Positions 23,234-33,764 of a stretch of DNA of 64,000 nt are shown piece by piece (within the stretch, counting starts at the first letter, position 1; every line of letters begins with the position of its first letter). The DNA comes from Parietaria judaica. Its lineage: Eukaryota > Streptophyta > Magnoliopsida > Rosales > Urticaceae. The translations under genes were made by a program, and so were the position numbers. The notes beneath the pieces were generated by a model. It did not search any database. It had not been told where the DNA came from and saw only the letters and a program-made list of their open reading frames with translations. The DNA is taken from positions 25,890,586 to 25,954,585 of the forward strand of contig OX940871.1 in assembly GCA_954871525.1 (NCBI GenBank), read 5' to 3'.

Positions 23234-24781
23234 TATACTATACATAAAAATAGTATGATAATGAGGGGCACCCAAGACAAGAGTAATGTTGATACCTACA
23301 TAAGTACCCACTTTTTTAATTGATGGAGAAAATCACTTAATGCTTTCAGTTTATACGCTATGACGTTATGAAATATTGAATAGTAAAAATTTTGTGCCAA
23401 CATTTTATGTATAACTTTTATGAGCTAGCACTATGCATATAAGGTGTTTGTAAATAGCTACACGACCATAACATCCTTTTAACTGATTATGTTTTGTAAC
23501 AAACTTTAATTCTATAAATATAATTTTATTTCATTTAAAACATTATATAATTTAAAAAAAATGTTCATATAAATGGTGTAATATTTAATAGGTTAATAGC
23601 GGTACAAATAGCAAATTATAATTATTGTTGCACTAAATTATTTTTGTAACACATTTTTATTCAACAATTAATTGTGATTGATATATAGATTTTGAAACCG
23701 CTTATTAATTCTAAATTTTACTCCAAATTATTTTTTAGTTATAAACCATAAAACAAATAGTAGCTATATGTAAAAAAAAATCACATTCATTATCATTATT
23801 ATAATTAATTTTCCATAAATGAAGTTACTTCTAATTGGTTAAAATAATTATGATTTATATTTAAAATGCTTAGTGCCTTCTATTCTTTAATCCAACTAAT
23901 TAGGTTTTTCAATAAATCATTATTTGAAACGTTAAGCTTAACATGTTGCCATCTCTTCATTTAAAACAAAACTTTGAATGCGTCGACGTTTACAATACTT
24001 CCTAATTACATAGTTTTGTTCATTAAGATTTTTTTTTTTTTTTCGAATGTTCTTTATATATTTTGTGAGGCTCAATTGATAAGATTAATAAAATCTAAAG
24101 TTTGATCAATATTTTTAAACATGTTGAAAAGTGACAATTTCTGTCACTACTATGATTTCAGGGCTGTTTTTTTAAATCTTAGTGGTTCGTTCAAAAACTA
24201 AGATATGATACAACGATCATGCTCTTTTGAAAATAATGAGTTAAAAAGTTACTTTTTATCTTATCTAAAGAGTTGTGTGTTAGCTACTTCGAATTTTTTT
24301 ATTGATCAGATATGTTTGTTATTAACATGTTTAGAGACAATAGAACGATAGAAGACACAAAAAGTAACAATTTTTACATCGAATAGAAGAATGGCGTGTC
24401 TTTAACATTGGTCTTGAAATAGCTACCAGTAAAGCTCACACATTGTTAGGGTTGTTAATTATCTTCATACAGTGTGAAAGATAGTTCGGAGAATACAGAA
24501 TCATCCAACGTCTTAGGCAAATACAAAGACAATATTCATATTGAGTTGTTGCCTAAAAGTAATATTATTTATTATATTTATCAAATCTATAAACAAAAAC
24601 TAATGTATCTTTGTCCAATATTTATGTACATATATGTATTTAGAGTTGCCTTATAAAACTTCCTTATAATTATAATGCCTTTTTATTCATCTATTGCCTA
24701 AAATTAATATTGTTAAGCATATTTATCAAATCTATAAACAAAAAATTCGTGCAACCGCGCAACGCGCCGTCCATTCACTAG
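22000..24781 (+). mobile_element. Non-autonomous Helitron
   Basis: Starts with TCTATATATTATAAAAGG directly after an A (21999) and ends with CTAG followed by T (24782), the A|TC...CTRR|T rule of Helitrons. Ten to fourteen bases before the CTAG end lies a small GC hairpin, GCGC-AAC-GCGC (24757-24767), matching the usual Helitron 3' structure. There are no inverted terminal repeats and no target duplication, as expected. The 2.8-kb interior has no Rep/helicase coding sequence and no gene fragment I recognise. It contains two near-duplicate TTTTGCAGGTTCTTCTTT blocks near 22345 and 22386. Confidence 0.72.
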
Positions 24782-27700
24782 TTATATGATAATATGAGAA
24801 AGAAAATTCAGTGGGACCCATTAATTCCTTCTTTTTATACCATACACAATCACAATTAGTCTATTCTATTATGTATCAATGAAATAAATATAGTTAAATG
24901 CAAATAATAATTACATGATATTATGTATAATTGACTGGAAAAAAAAATTATCTCACAAATTTTGCTTTCCAATTAAAACATATATTCTCATTTTAAAAAG
25001 TTAAATTTTAAAAATCAATTAACATTTAACTTATTTATTACTCATACGCCACATCCACTCAACAATAATTTCAAAGACTTCATATACTAAAATGCTATAA
25101 AATAATTATAATTATCACTAAACTTTATTTTTCTTCCTTTTTTTTCAATCTTTAAAATCATTTTAGAATCAAAGATATGACTTTAAAATTCTAATTTTTA
25201 AAATACACTTGAAATATAATTTACGAACATGTCGTTTATCATGTTGAAAAAAAAACGATTTTTTTATATTTATTTTAATAAAGCATATAAATCTTTTTTT
25301 ACTAGGGGCCCCAATTTTTTTCCCCGCCTAGGGCTCCTATAATGTTAGGGCTGGCCCTGGATGTGATACAACTATTATTCACACGGTCCACATAGTATTT
25401 TATGAAATTACCCTTTGTGTGTATCATTAAATACCGTTTTACCCCCCAGATATTATTTCATCGACTCTTTTGTTGTTTGTGAATGAGAAAAAGCATAAAG
25501 TAAGATGTCACAACACGTCACTTGTTTTATTTTGAGAATATGTATACCGTGCCCGGTTTGTTCATTCGCACCATAAAGAACAAAGCATGATGTGATACAA
25601 ATGACGTACCATTCTTATAACACAAATTTAATATTTGTGAATCACATAGTTCAACAAGACAATATTATGACCCCAACCCCCAGATCTTTGATCAATCATT
25701 TTGGGCCGTTCCCATTGACCAGTCAAATATCATAAAGTGTCGAAAGAAATTATGTACTCTCTTCAGGATTTAGGTAATAACGATGATACCCCTCGTTTGT
25801 GGTTTTGAAGCTTCATGTAATGAAATGGTTTTACCTCGAACTTCAAAGTGTCACGGGTCTAGTTCAATGTCCTCATTAAGACATCAAGAATAAACTCTAG
25901 AATCGCAACTCTTAATATCACAAGATCTGATATCAATAGTTTATTCAAACAATCATTAATCGGATATGATTGCCCTATTGATCCTTAGATTGTGAATTGT
26001 TCATTTTTAACTAATCAAGAAGAGGTATCTTGTTAAGTCTATACTTAACTCTTTTTTTTCGTTAATGATAGTTTCAGGCGTAGACATATATGCATAAACA
26101 CAAACTAATAACATAAGAATAAATAATTAATTTTATTGGATTCTCACCAAAAGAACATAAACGACTTTATTCAATCAGGATACTACTACATCGAGTATTT
26201 TATTAATAAACTACTTCATTTGCTAAAAGCTCATTCATGTCTCATTTGTGGATATAAATTCCAACATAAAGAAAAAAAGAAACGTTTTATTTAGACATAG
26301 AAAAAATAGAAGAAACAAGTGCCTCTCTAGCTAATTAACGTAGTTCTAATTGATTGATAAATAAATAAATAAATAAAACCAACCACGTCAAGGATCGATC
26401 GTGCCTCCGTGTGTGGAAAAAGGTATGATTCCAACTGCAACATTCAACTATATTAAAGCTACCATGAAAGTTTAATGATATTTATTAAAACTTTGAGGCC
26501 TTTTTAAGCATATCTTCACCGTTTTCTGGGGGTCTAAGCACGGGCCTAGTCCACCTATACCTAAGCACGGCTCGCTTCCAAGTCTTCGGTGACGAATATT
26601 TGGCTCTATTGGTTGGGTTTAAGTTTTCTTCTTTACACCCCTTTTTGGGTTAAATTAGAGAACTTCGCATTAATCATGATACACGACGATATATTCTCTT
26701 CGTAGCAAATAAGATAAAAAAGTATATTAAAGAAAGAAAAAAAGTGCGGTTCAATTAGAATAAAAAAAATGACAAAGTCAACTGGTCGAAGCTATTTAAT
26801 GACTAAGTCAACCTTTGGTCTAGCAAATTAAGAAAATACATCCCAAGAATAGATCTCCTAGAAAAATACACTATCTTAATCAAAACTTCAAATTCTATTG
26901 TCTTTTTATAATTTTATTAAGTACATTTCATTTAAAGCACTTGTTTGTGCCATGTCGAGAATATAATATGCACTATACAATTTGAAACTCAATCTACCAA
27001 CATCACACGTGAGATTAAATTTCCATCACGTGACATCAAGTTCATTTTTAATTTTATAGGAGCAAAATAAATTTCCATTCTATTCTTTCAGTAACTTGTC
27101 TGTTATGAATGTTTCCATTGAATTTTATACTTACACAAAATTAATTCTGATATCAAATCAAACTATACGTTTAAGTTTACAATGATATCACTATTCACTA
27201 AGCGCCTAACTTAGTATATGTAATTAAAATATCGGGTCAAACATTTAATTTAACGTTTGTGGTGGGTGTTGAGGTGAAAAATCACCGCAACAATACGGAT
27301 TTACAAATGATGTAATTTTGCTTTTAAGTTACTTAGGACTAGGAGATATGGTCTTTCCGTTAAAACTCGATCACGCAGTCGAAAATGGATCAAAAGAGAA
27401 AGAAAAGCTCGAAAATTAATATTTGTGGAAGCATGTATATTATGTAAATTACAAGAATTTTTGGCCCCTTTTTACATCTCTAGACTCGTTATTTATAGAG
27501 TTTTGTACTTAGGATTCTCTCCTATCCTCATAAATGGAAGGCTGCATTTGAGTTTAATCTCGTAATTGACATAATCATAAGCTTTATTACATTGATCAAA
27601 CGGCTAGAAACTGATATCATCGACTCTCTAAACAACGGTTTTCATTGCATTAATTACTTCCCGTCGTTACTCCCTTCTTTTCGCCTGCTTTCTCATCACA

Positions 27701-28772
27701 TGTCTCTTCATCGCTTGTCTTCTCATCGCTCGTCTCCCTACCGTTTGTCTTTTGAGAGCCTATTTCTGGTGATGAGTCTTCATCAATGAGTCTCTCTTGG
27801 AAATCTCATCAATAGTCTCCTAGATGCGCTTCTCGTAGCTTTACACTTAATCGTCTAATTGTCCTTGGTCTTCATCGCTGAATGTTGACTTTTTCTCTTG
27901 ACCAAGCTTTTATGATTTTGTTATTGGGCTTTTATCTTGCTTATATGCTTTCATTTGAAGCTCCTTTTTATAAACGACAAGGATAAATTTTGTCGTATCA
28001 ATGAAAATTGACACGACGAAATCGTACCGCAATAACGGGAGTTTATGCTTAGTGATAAAATGGCCACAAAAACATCATATGTTTGACTAAGTGTAACGGT
28101 ATGTCTTTATTTTTTATTTTTTTCATCGGTAAAAATATTAAATGTTTGATAAAGTGTAAGCGGTAAAAATATTAAATATTAGATGCTCCTTGCCAAATTT
28201 TCAGGAGCTTGCCCATGGGAGAGCTTGTCGCGTTGTCTAACCGGCGTAGAGCTTGTCGGGTGTCTTGTACGTCATCTTGATCCCATTTGGGTGTTCCGCG
28301 AGCTCGTATGTCGGGTCCTAGGGCGTCTTTAGAGTGTCATTGGTGTCTTCATGAACTCGGTTTCTCTTTTTTGTTTCTTGATGTTGTTGAGAGATAATGA
28401 CTTGTCGAGATTGTAGGCGAGGTGTTGTATGTCGCCTAAGGAGCTGGCCTTCTGTTGACTAAGTCAACGAGAGGTAAACGTCGCCAGAGGAGCTTGCCTT
28501 GGCGAGTACGTCGCTAAAGACTAAGTTCAAGGGAGTTTATCGTTTTCCAGAGAGCTTGTGTTCGCGAGGACGTCATCACGGAACCTCTAACGTGGTTCTC
28601 ACCTCATTGGGGACCTTTTAAGGTCGCTCTAACTTCATGGGTAATCGAGAACCTTTCGAGCTCGTCGCCAAGGGCAGCTTAAGGTCTACGTAATGTGGTC
28701 TTGGGTCTTTGGATACCGTCTTTTCGACTTTGTCTAAGGGGCTCGGACTTAGGCCGATGGGTTTGATTTTAT
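24782..28772. other. Intergenic DNA with repeat fragments
   Basis: No gene recognised. About 25290-25365 carries CCCGCCTAGGGCTCC and TTAGGGCTGGCCCTGG, an orphan end resembling hAT repeats. 26700-26940 is copy B of the dispersed duplicate. 27265-28770 has features of an LTR in minus orientation: a TGTTGAGGTG word near 27267 and a minus-strand TATA sequence CTCTATAAATAACGAG near 27486-27501. The GC-richer stretch at 28200-28770 repeats GAGCTTG and GTCGC words. I found no matching ends or target duplication. Confidence 0.4.
26700..26940 (+). repeat. Dispersed duplicate, copy B
   Basis: Same order of words as 18260-18540, including AAGAAAATACATCCCAAGA and ATAGATCTCCTAGAAAAA, with scattered differences and small indels. 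Same orientation as copy A. Confidence 0.7.
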
Positions 28773-28780
28773 CTTGGAGG

Positions 28781-29355
28781 CAGGGGCGGACCCAGAAAAT
28801 GATATCGAGGGTGACGGGTGACGAGTGACGGACAACAAATAAAATAAATAATTTTTTTAAACTAACTATTAATATTTTTCTCAAAATACATAATTATATT
28901 ATAATTACACAATAATCTCTACTAATTAAACGAATACCGATAACTTTCTTTTGAACACTTTTAAAAATGTTTATAATCAATGATTTTATCTATAATAATA
29001 AATAGTATATTAAACTATTAATATAGAAAATTTTAAACAAAAAAGTATAGGCCAGGCCCATTAAACAAAAATGTAATTGTCAAAAGTTAAAACAAACAAT
29101 GTATTAGAATAAAAATAATATAATACATAAGATAAAATTAAACACTAAAGAAAGAGAGAATGTGGAAATGGGAGCAGGCCCCACACTTGTTCTTCTCCAT
29201 TAGTCATTGTTTCAGAACTAGAAGTTATGTTCTTAAAGCTTTTTTCTCTCAAGCGTGGGTTTTTTTTTTAAATAAAATAAACAAATACTATGTATATTTC
29301 CTTCCTAAGTCGGGAGTTCGCCAGCCACCTCCACTTTTGGCTGGGTCCGCCCCTG
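28781..29355. mobile_element. hAT-type element 1, 8-bp TSD
   Basis: Inverted ends CAGGGGCGGACCCAG (28781) and CTGGGTCCGCCCCTG (to 29355), perfect over 15 bases. Flanked by CTTGGAGG (28773-28780) and TTTGGAGG (29356-29363), an 8-bp duplication with one change. 8-bp duplications with CAGGGGCGGA-type ends are characteristic of plant hAT elements. 575 bp, no transposase, so non-autonomous. Confidence 0.82.
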
Positions 29356-29363
29356 TTTGGAGG

Positions 29364-29993
29364 CAGGCCCAGCCTGATAGTTAGGGCGGACTGAGCCGTA
29401 GCCCAAGGCCCCACCACTAAAAGAGCTCCCAATTAAAAACCCAACTTCCATATAAGGACAACTATTGTTATATTTAATAAATATATAAAGCTGATTTTTA
29501 ACATGTATATTATGAGGTAAGTGGGCCCATTTATTTATTTATTTATTTATTATATTTTTAAATTAATAAAAATATAATAATTTGAAAAATTGTTTTGTTT
29601 TACACTTTTAGTATTGTGACACGCTTCTTCAACTTCTCCCTCTTGCTCCTAGTCTTTCCTTCTCCATCTCCCCTTTTTCTCACTTCTAATCAACCTCAAC
29701 GCACAAAAAGCTCATTTTTTTTCTCCTTGATTTGATTATTATTTCCGAATTGTGACTTTCTTCGTCAAGACGGTAAGAGCACTATTTTATATAAAAAAAA
29801 TTAGAATATGAAATTACAGAGAACTAATTCTCATTTATGTGTTTTTGTGATAGGTTAGAAAGAAAGTACTTAGTGTAACTACTTATATTTAGATTATTAG
29901 GTTTATCAAATATATTAATGTTTAGTTTTATTTTTTAAAGGCCCCAATTTTGACTTTTCGCCCAAAGCCCCCGAAAATCTTGGGCCGGCCCTA
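29364..29993. mobile_element. hAT-type element 2, abutting element 1
   Basis: Begins CAGGCCCAGCC immediately after the right flank of element 1 and ends GGCCGGCCCTA; the inverse, TAGGGCCGGCC, matches the left end at 8 of 11 bases. Followed by CTTGGAGG (29994-30001), the same octamer that borders element 1. Subterminal GCCCAAGGCCCC and GGCCCC words face each other. 630 bp, no long ORF. The left boundary could instead be a little inward, at TAGGGCGGACTG (about 29382). Confidence 0.6.
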
Positions 29994-30001
29994 CTTGGAG
30001 G

Positions 30002-30321
30002 TCTATATTTTTAATAAAATTCAAAAAATACGCAAGACAGAACAAATATTAGGAATATGCCACTACATTCAGCCAAACATTTGATATCTTAAGTATCTCT
30101 AAAGAAGATTTGCTAATAACTTAATCCAACAGGCAACAAGTATATACTACAACTAAAAATAATAGTTTTAAACACGAAGTTTAACTAGAATTCACCTTAT
30201 AAGTCGTTAGAGCTCATGCTATTATGAACGAACTTTGAGAGAAAACCTAAAAAATGAAATAGATACAAGAATGTTACAGAAGTTTAACTATTAAAGTCTT
30301 AATTACACACTAACTTATTGC
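30002..30321. other. Short intergenic stretch
   Basis: AT-rich DNA between the second hAT element and the CACTA-like element. Nothing recognised. Confidence 0.4.
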
Positions 30322-31703
30322 CACTATAACATATTAGGATTACACCACAGAGTTTAACCTACGGAATATAAAATCCGAGGTCTAATCATAATTTAGACAA
30401 CAGTTAATATGAAGCGTGGTCTAAACTTTAAAAAATTCATGCTTGAACGATGGAAAAACTCTTCCGTCGTTTGAAGTTATTCATGCCGTGGCTAATTTAA
30501 TTCACGTTGTGGCGCATAAAAATTCATTGTTTGAACGTCCGTATTCATAAGAAATAATTAAAAATTTATTTATGGAGCATACTCGCCGTGGCGCACTTAC
30601 CTTCAAACAACGAAAAAGTTTTTCCGTCATTTAAAGGTTCGCCTTTCAATCAATTTTTTAAAAAAAATTAATTAAAAAATTAGGTGTTGACGCGGAAAAT
30701 GTTAAAAAAATTGAAATACAATTCCACTTTTTTCATCATTTAACTCTCCTCCTCCTCCTTAAGATATTGAAGATCAAAGCGTCGGATTTTTAAGATTTCT
30801 TAGTACATTTTGGGTGAAAACGGCCAACGGAAAAGTATTCACATTATGTGTGAGGTTTTCATATTCTAGCTGAATATCGACGTTTCTCAAAACGGTAATT
30901 TCGGTTCGGATAATTTTTTTAAATTTTTTTTAGGTTTTTGGATATGTTTGGGTTTCTTGATATTCATATAGTGTTTTTTTATGTTCATATAATATTCTTG
31001 AGGTTCATATCGTGTTTCTTATGTTGATTTGATTTTGGTGTTCTATACGTACCTGCTCTAAAATATTGTGCTCGATCTTGTGGATGAGTTAGGGTGATTC
31101 GTAATGTGTCTGAGCAATTTTTAATTCAAAGATTAAATTTTGAGCTTATTAATCCGCAAAAAAATTCAGGAAAATTTTCACTATTTTTTTTAACCTAGCT
31201 TTGGACTTTCAACGACGGAAAAGATTTGTCCTCTGTAAGCAAGCTCGCCGACGCTAGCTAGTAGCTTCGTTCTAGCCACGGCGCAATAGTGTCCAACAAC
31301 AGATTCTTTTCATTGTTTGAGGCTTTTTCCAAAGACGGAATATTTTCCGTAGTTAAAATTAAAAAGATGGAAGATTAGATCTCGGAAATTAAGAGTGGAC
31401 TGTTGAGGGGTATTTTTGAAAAGTATATTAATCAAAAAAATTATTTAATTAATACATTTCTTTATTAATTAAATAATTCTTAACACCAAAGTGCCCTCCG
31501 GAGGCCCGTTTTCGCAAAACAAAGTGTCCAGGTGTTCCTAAAAATATGAAAACACCCAAAAGGACATAAAATTTGTGAAAAACGAACACGGGACGTGCTC
31601 GGGAGCAAAAAACGCCCCGGAGCACCCTTTGTGGGGCCCGCATATAGGGCAGTCCACTAGATGGCGCCACGTGGCAGGCCGAATGACCATCCTACCCTCG
31701 TCA

Positions 31704-31851
31704 TCTCATCATCTCGGGAAAAAGAGGATCTTGCCCCTGCCATCATCATCTCGGGCAAAAGACGATCTTGCCCCTGCCATCATCATCTCGGGCAAAAGAC
31801 GATCTTGCCCCTGCCATCATCATCTTGGGTAAAAGACCATCCTGCCCCTGG
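31704..31851. repeat. 37-bp tandem repeat, four copies
   Basis: Units with CATCATCATCTCGGG, CAAAAGA and TCTTGCCCCTGC start at about 31704, 31741, 31778 and 31815. The middle two are nearly identical and the outer two diverge. Lies inside the solo LTR 31401-32867. Confidence 0.85.
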
Positions 31852-31987
31852 TTCCAGTTCAGTTAAAATGGTAACTCATTCGAGCTCACTCGAATCTTCT
31901 CGAGTTCTCTCTCTCTCTACCCCCGATATACTCGCCTCCCCTCAAATATCGTTCTAATGTTGAGCGTCGGAGGTGAATCAAGGGGTA

Positions 31988-32007
31988 CCCCCCCCCCCCC
32001 CCCCTCG
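31988..32007. repeat. Poly-C tract
   Basis: An uninterrupted C homopolymer of roughly 18-20 bases inside the solo LTR. The exact length is doubtful, as such runs are often miscounted in sequencing. Confidence 0.8.
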
Positions 32008-32931
32008 TCTCCCTTGACCTCGGGTGTTCCCTTTTTTCAGGTCCTAAAAATTGAGAGATTTATGAAAAGCGGAAGCCCTGGTGAAATTCCTGCTTGGTCC
32101 TTGGCCCGCCTGATAGGCCCAGTTCTACGCGGTGCCCAGTCTATCTCCAGTCCATTGCGCGGTTGAGGGTATAGCATGGGGACACGAGCCTGGGCCCACA
32201 ATTCAGGACGAGGGGCCCGACCTAGGGTAATTTCCACTAAGATCCGGACGGCTGAGGGATCGTTCTGAGGAGAATCCCCGGGAGAAAATCCTAGGGAAGG
32301 TCCATGACCCCACCTGCCCTTTTTCTAAGCTCAGCGCGGCCTAAGTTCTGTCTCTTAGATCCCGGATCTGAATAAGATACCGTGGCTCCGTGGATAGTTC
32401 CTGCCCGGACTAGAACAAGCTATATCAGGTCGAGAGTCTAACCTCCCAGGATTCACTCCCTGGTCAAAAGCACTCCCCCGTTCGCTGGTACCTACGATCT
32501 GAGCGGTTCCCGGACCTGTAACCCCGGCCTCCGGTCCTGTGGTAACAGGCAGTGCGTAACCCGGATCGCCTAGGACCTCGAACGGCAAAGAGACCTTTGA
32601 CCAGGCTAGTGCTAGGAACGCCTACTCAGGGCCCCCATATCGGTCAGTTAAAAACCTCACCCTGAAGTCAGCGGCAATCATCCCGGAGTCAACGGGGGTC
32701 AGGAGGAACCATCATAGACCGCAGAATCTGTCATCCCCGTAACAGGGCCTTCCAAGACCCATCCAAAAGTCAACAAAAGCTCGCCACGTCAGCAAGCGGC
32801 ATTGGGCCAGGCCCAAAACCCACAACTTGGGCCTCAACAGTGTTTGATCCAAAAAACGGCATCAACATGGACAATTAACCTTAAACTATGGTTTTTAAGT
32901 GTGGTTGAATCCATATTTTGTATTAGTGTAT

Positions 32932-33764
32932 ACGAAACTTACCTAAGCGTCTTTAACTAACTACTAACTATTAATTATAGTAAGTTGTCTTGTCATAAGT
33001 CATAACTAATATCTGAACACCGACGGTCATAAATCTAGCTTACGTATGGTTTGAAACTTAATGGGCCTTTTTTTTATTAATTTGATACTCCATGGGCCTT
33101 AAAATCTATGAATCGATTTAAATAAATAAAAAATTATACACTTTAGTAAACACGATGTCAAAACTTGTGAAAATGCTACGAAAAATTGACATTATTAGTA
33201 TACAATTTATTAAAAAACCATCTATGTTTTTTATTTTATTCCTATAATTTATTTAGTCTTAATTTTTTTAATAAAGCTCTTGATTTGAATTTTTTTACTT
33301 TATTTGACCCTTTAGTGATACTACAACGATAACATAAAGGATTATAATAAAAGTTAATACTCGATAAATTAATAACTACTACGATAGATAAAAAATAAAA
33401 AAAATAAAAAAAATAAAAAAACTACCGAAGTTATAATATACATATACAAGTGTCAATAGAAACCATTTCTATCAATTAAAAAAAAAACCATTTATATGCG
33501 TAATTTTTCCATCTCGGAACTACTACACATACAAATAGTAAAGAATTTAGTGTAAATTTAATCTAAAATATTACTTACACATACAAATAGTAAAGAATTT
33601 AGTGTAAATTTAATCTAAAATATTAATACAACAGTACCATAAGAAGCCAAGCTTAAATCAACAGTACTCTCTCCTCTCCTCTCATTTTAGTCAAACTCTC
33701 ATGACTTGAATTGAAAGAGAAAAAATACAAAAATAAATAATAAAATAGACAACCCTTTGAATAA
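32932..33764. other. AT-rich 3' flank of SKS gene 2
   Basis: No gene. Contains a 52-bp direct duplication (CACATACAAATAGTAAAG starting near 33526 and 33578). The last ~150 bases before 33765 are the probable 3'UTR of SKS gene 2. Confidence 0.5.

Larger units (their letters stand above)
31401..32867. mobile_element. Long solo LTR (1.47 kb), TSD TGGAC
   Basis: Begins TGTTGAGGGG and ends GGCATCAACA (inverted TGTTGA/TCAACA). Flanked by TGGAC at 31396-31400 and 32868-32872. It is more GC-rich than its surroundings and holds a 37-bp tandem repeat (31704-31851), a run of about 20 C (31988-32007) and a long non-coding GC-rich tail (32030-32840). No gag or pol sequence is present. Size and composition suggest a Ty3/gypsy-class LTR, but with no internal region the class is inferred. 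Short ORFs here (for example 31575-31957 and 32037-32588) are repeat- or composition-driven. Confidence 0.78.
30322..32928. mobile_element. CACTA-like element split by a solo LTR
   Basis: The right end reads TTTTGTATTAGTG (to 32928). A candidate left end, CACTATAACATATTAGGATT, lies at 30322 and is partly the inverse of the right end. Between 30410 and 31380 are subterminal-type blocks with GCCGTGGCG, CCGTCGTTTGAA and GGAAAAACTCTTCC words, related in style to the CACTA-like end at 1390-2189. The 3-bp flanks (TGC and TAT) do not match, so the left boundary is uncertain. No transposase visible. Host of the solo LTR at 31401-32867. Confidence 0.4.

Noticed and set aside
25290..25365. A hAT element around TTAGGGCTGGCCCTGG
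   Set aside because: Only one end was recognisable; no partner end or 8-bp duplication found.
27265..28770. Minus-oriented LTR starting at TGTTGAGGTG
   Set aside because: TATA-like sequence present, but no matching CA end or target duplication could be found.
31575..32588. Several small ORFs in GC-rich DNA
   Set aside because: Driven by the 37-bp repeat and the composition of the solo LTR; no conserved motifs, and frames exist on both strands.
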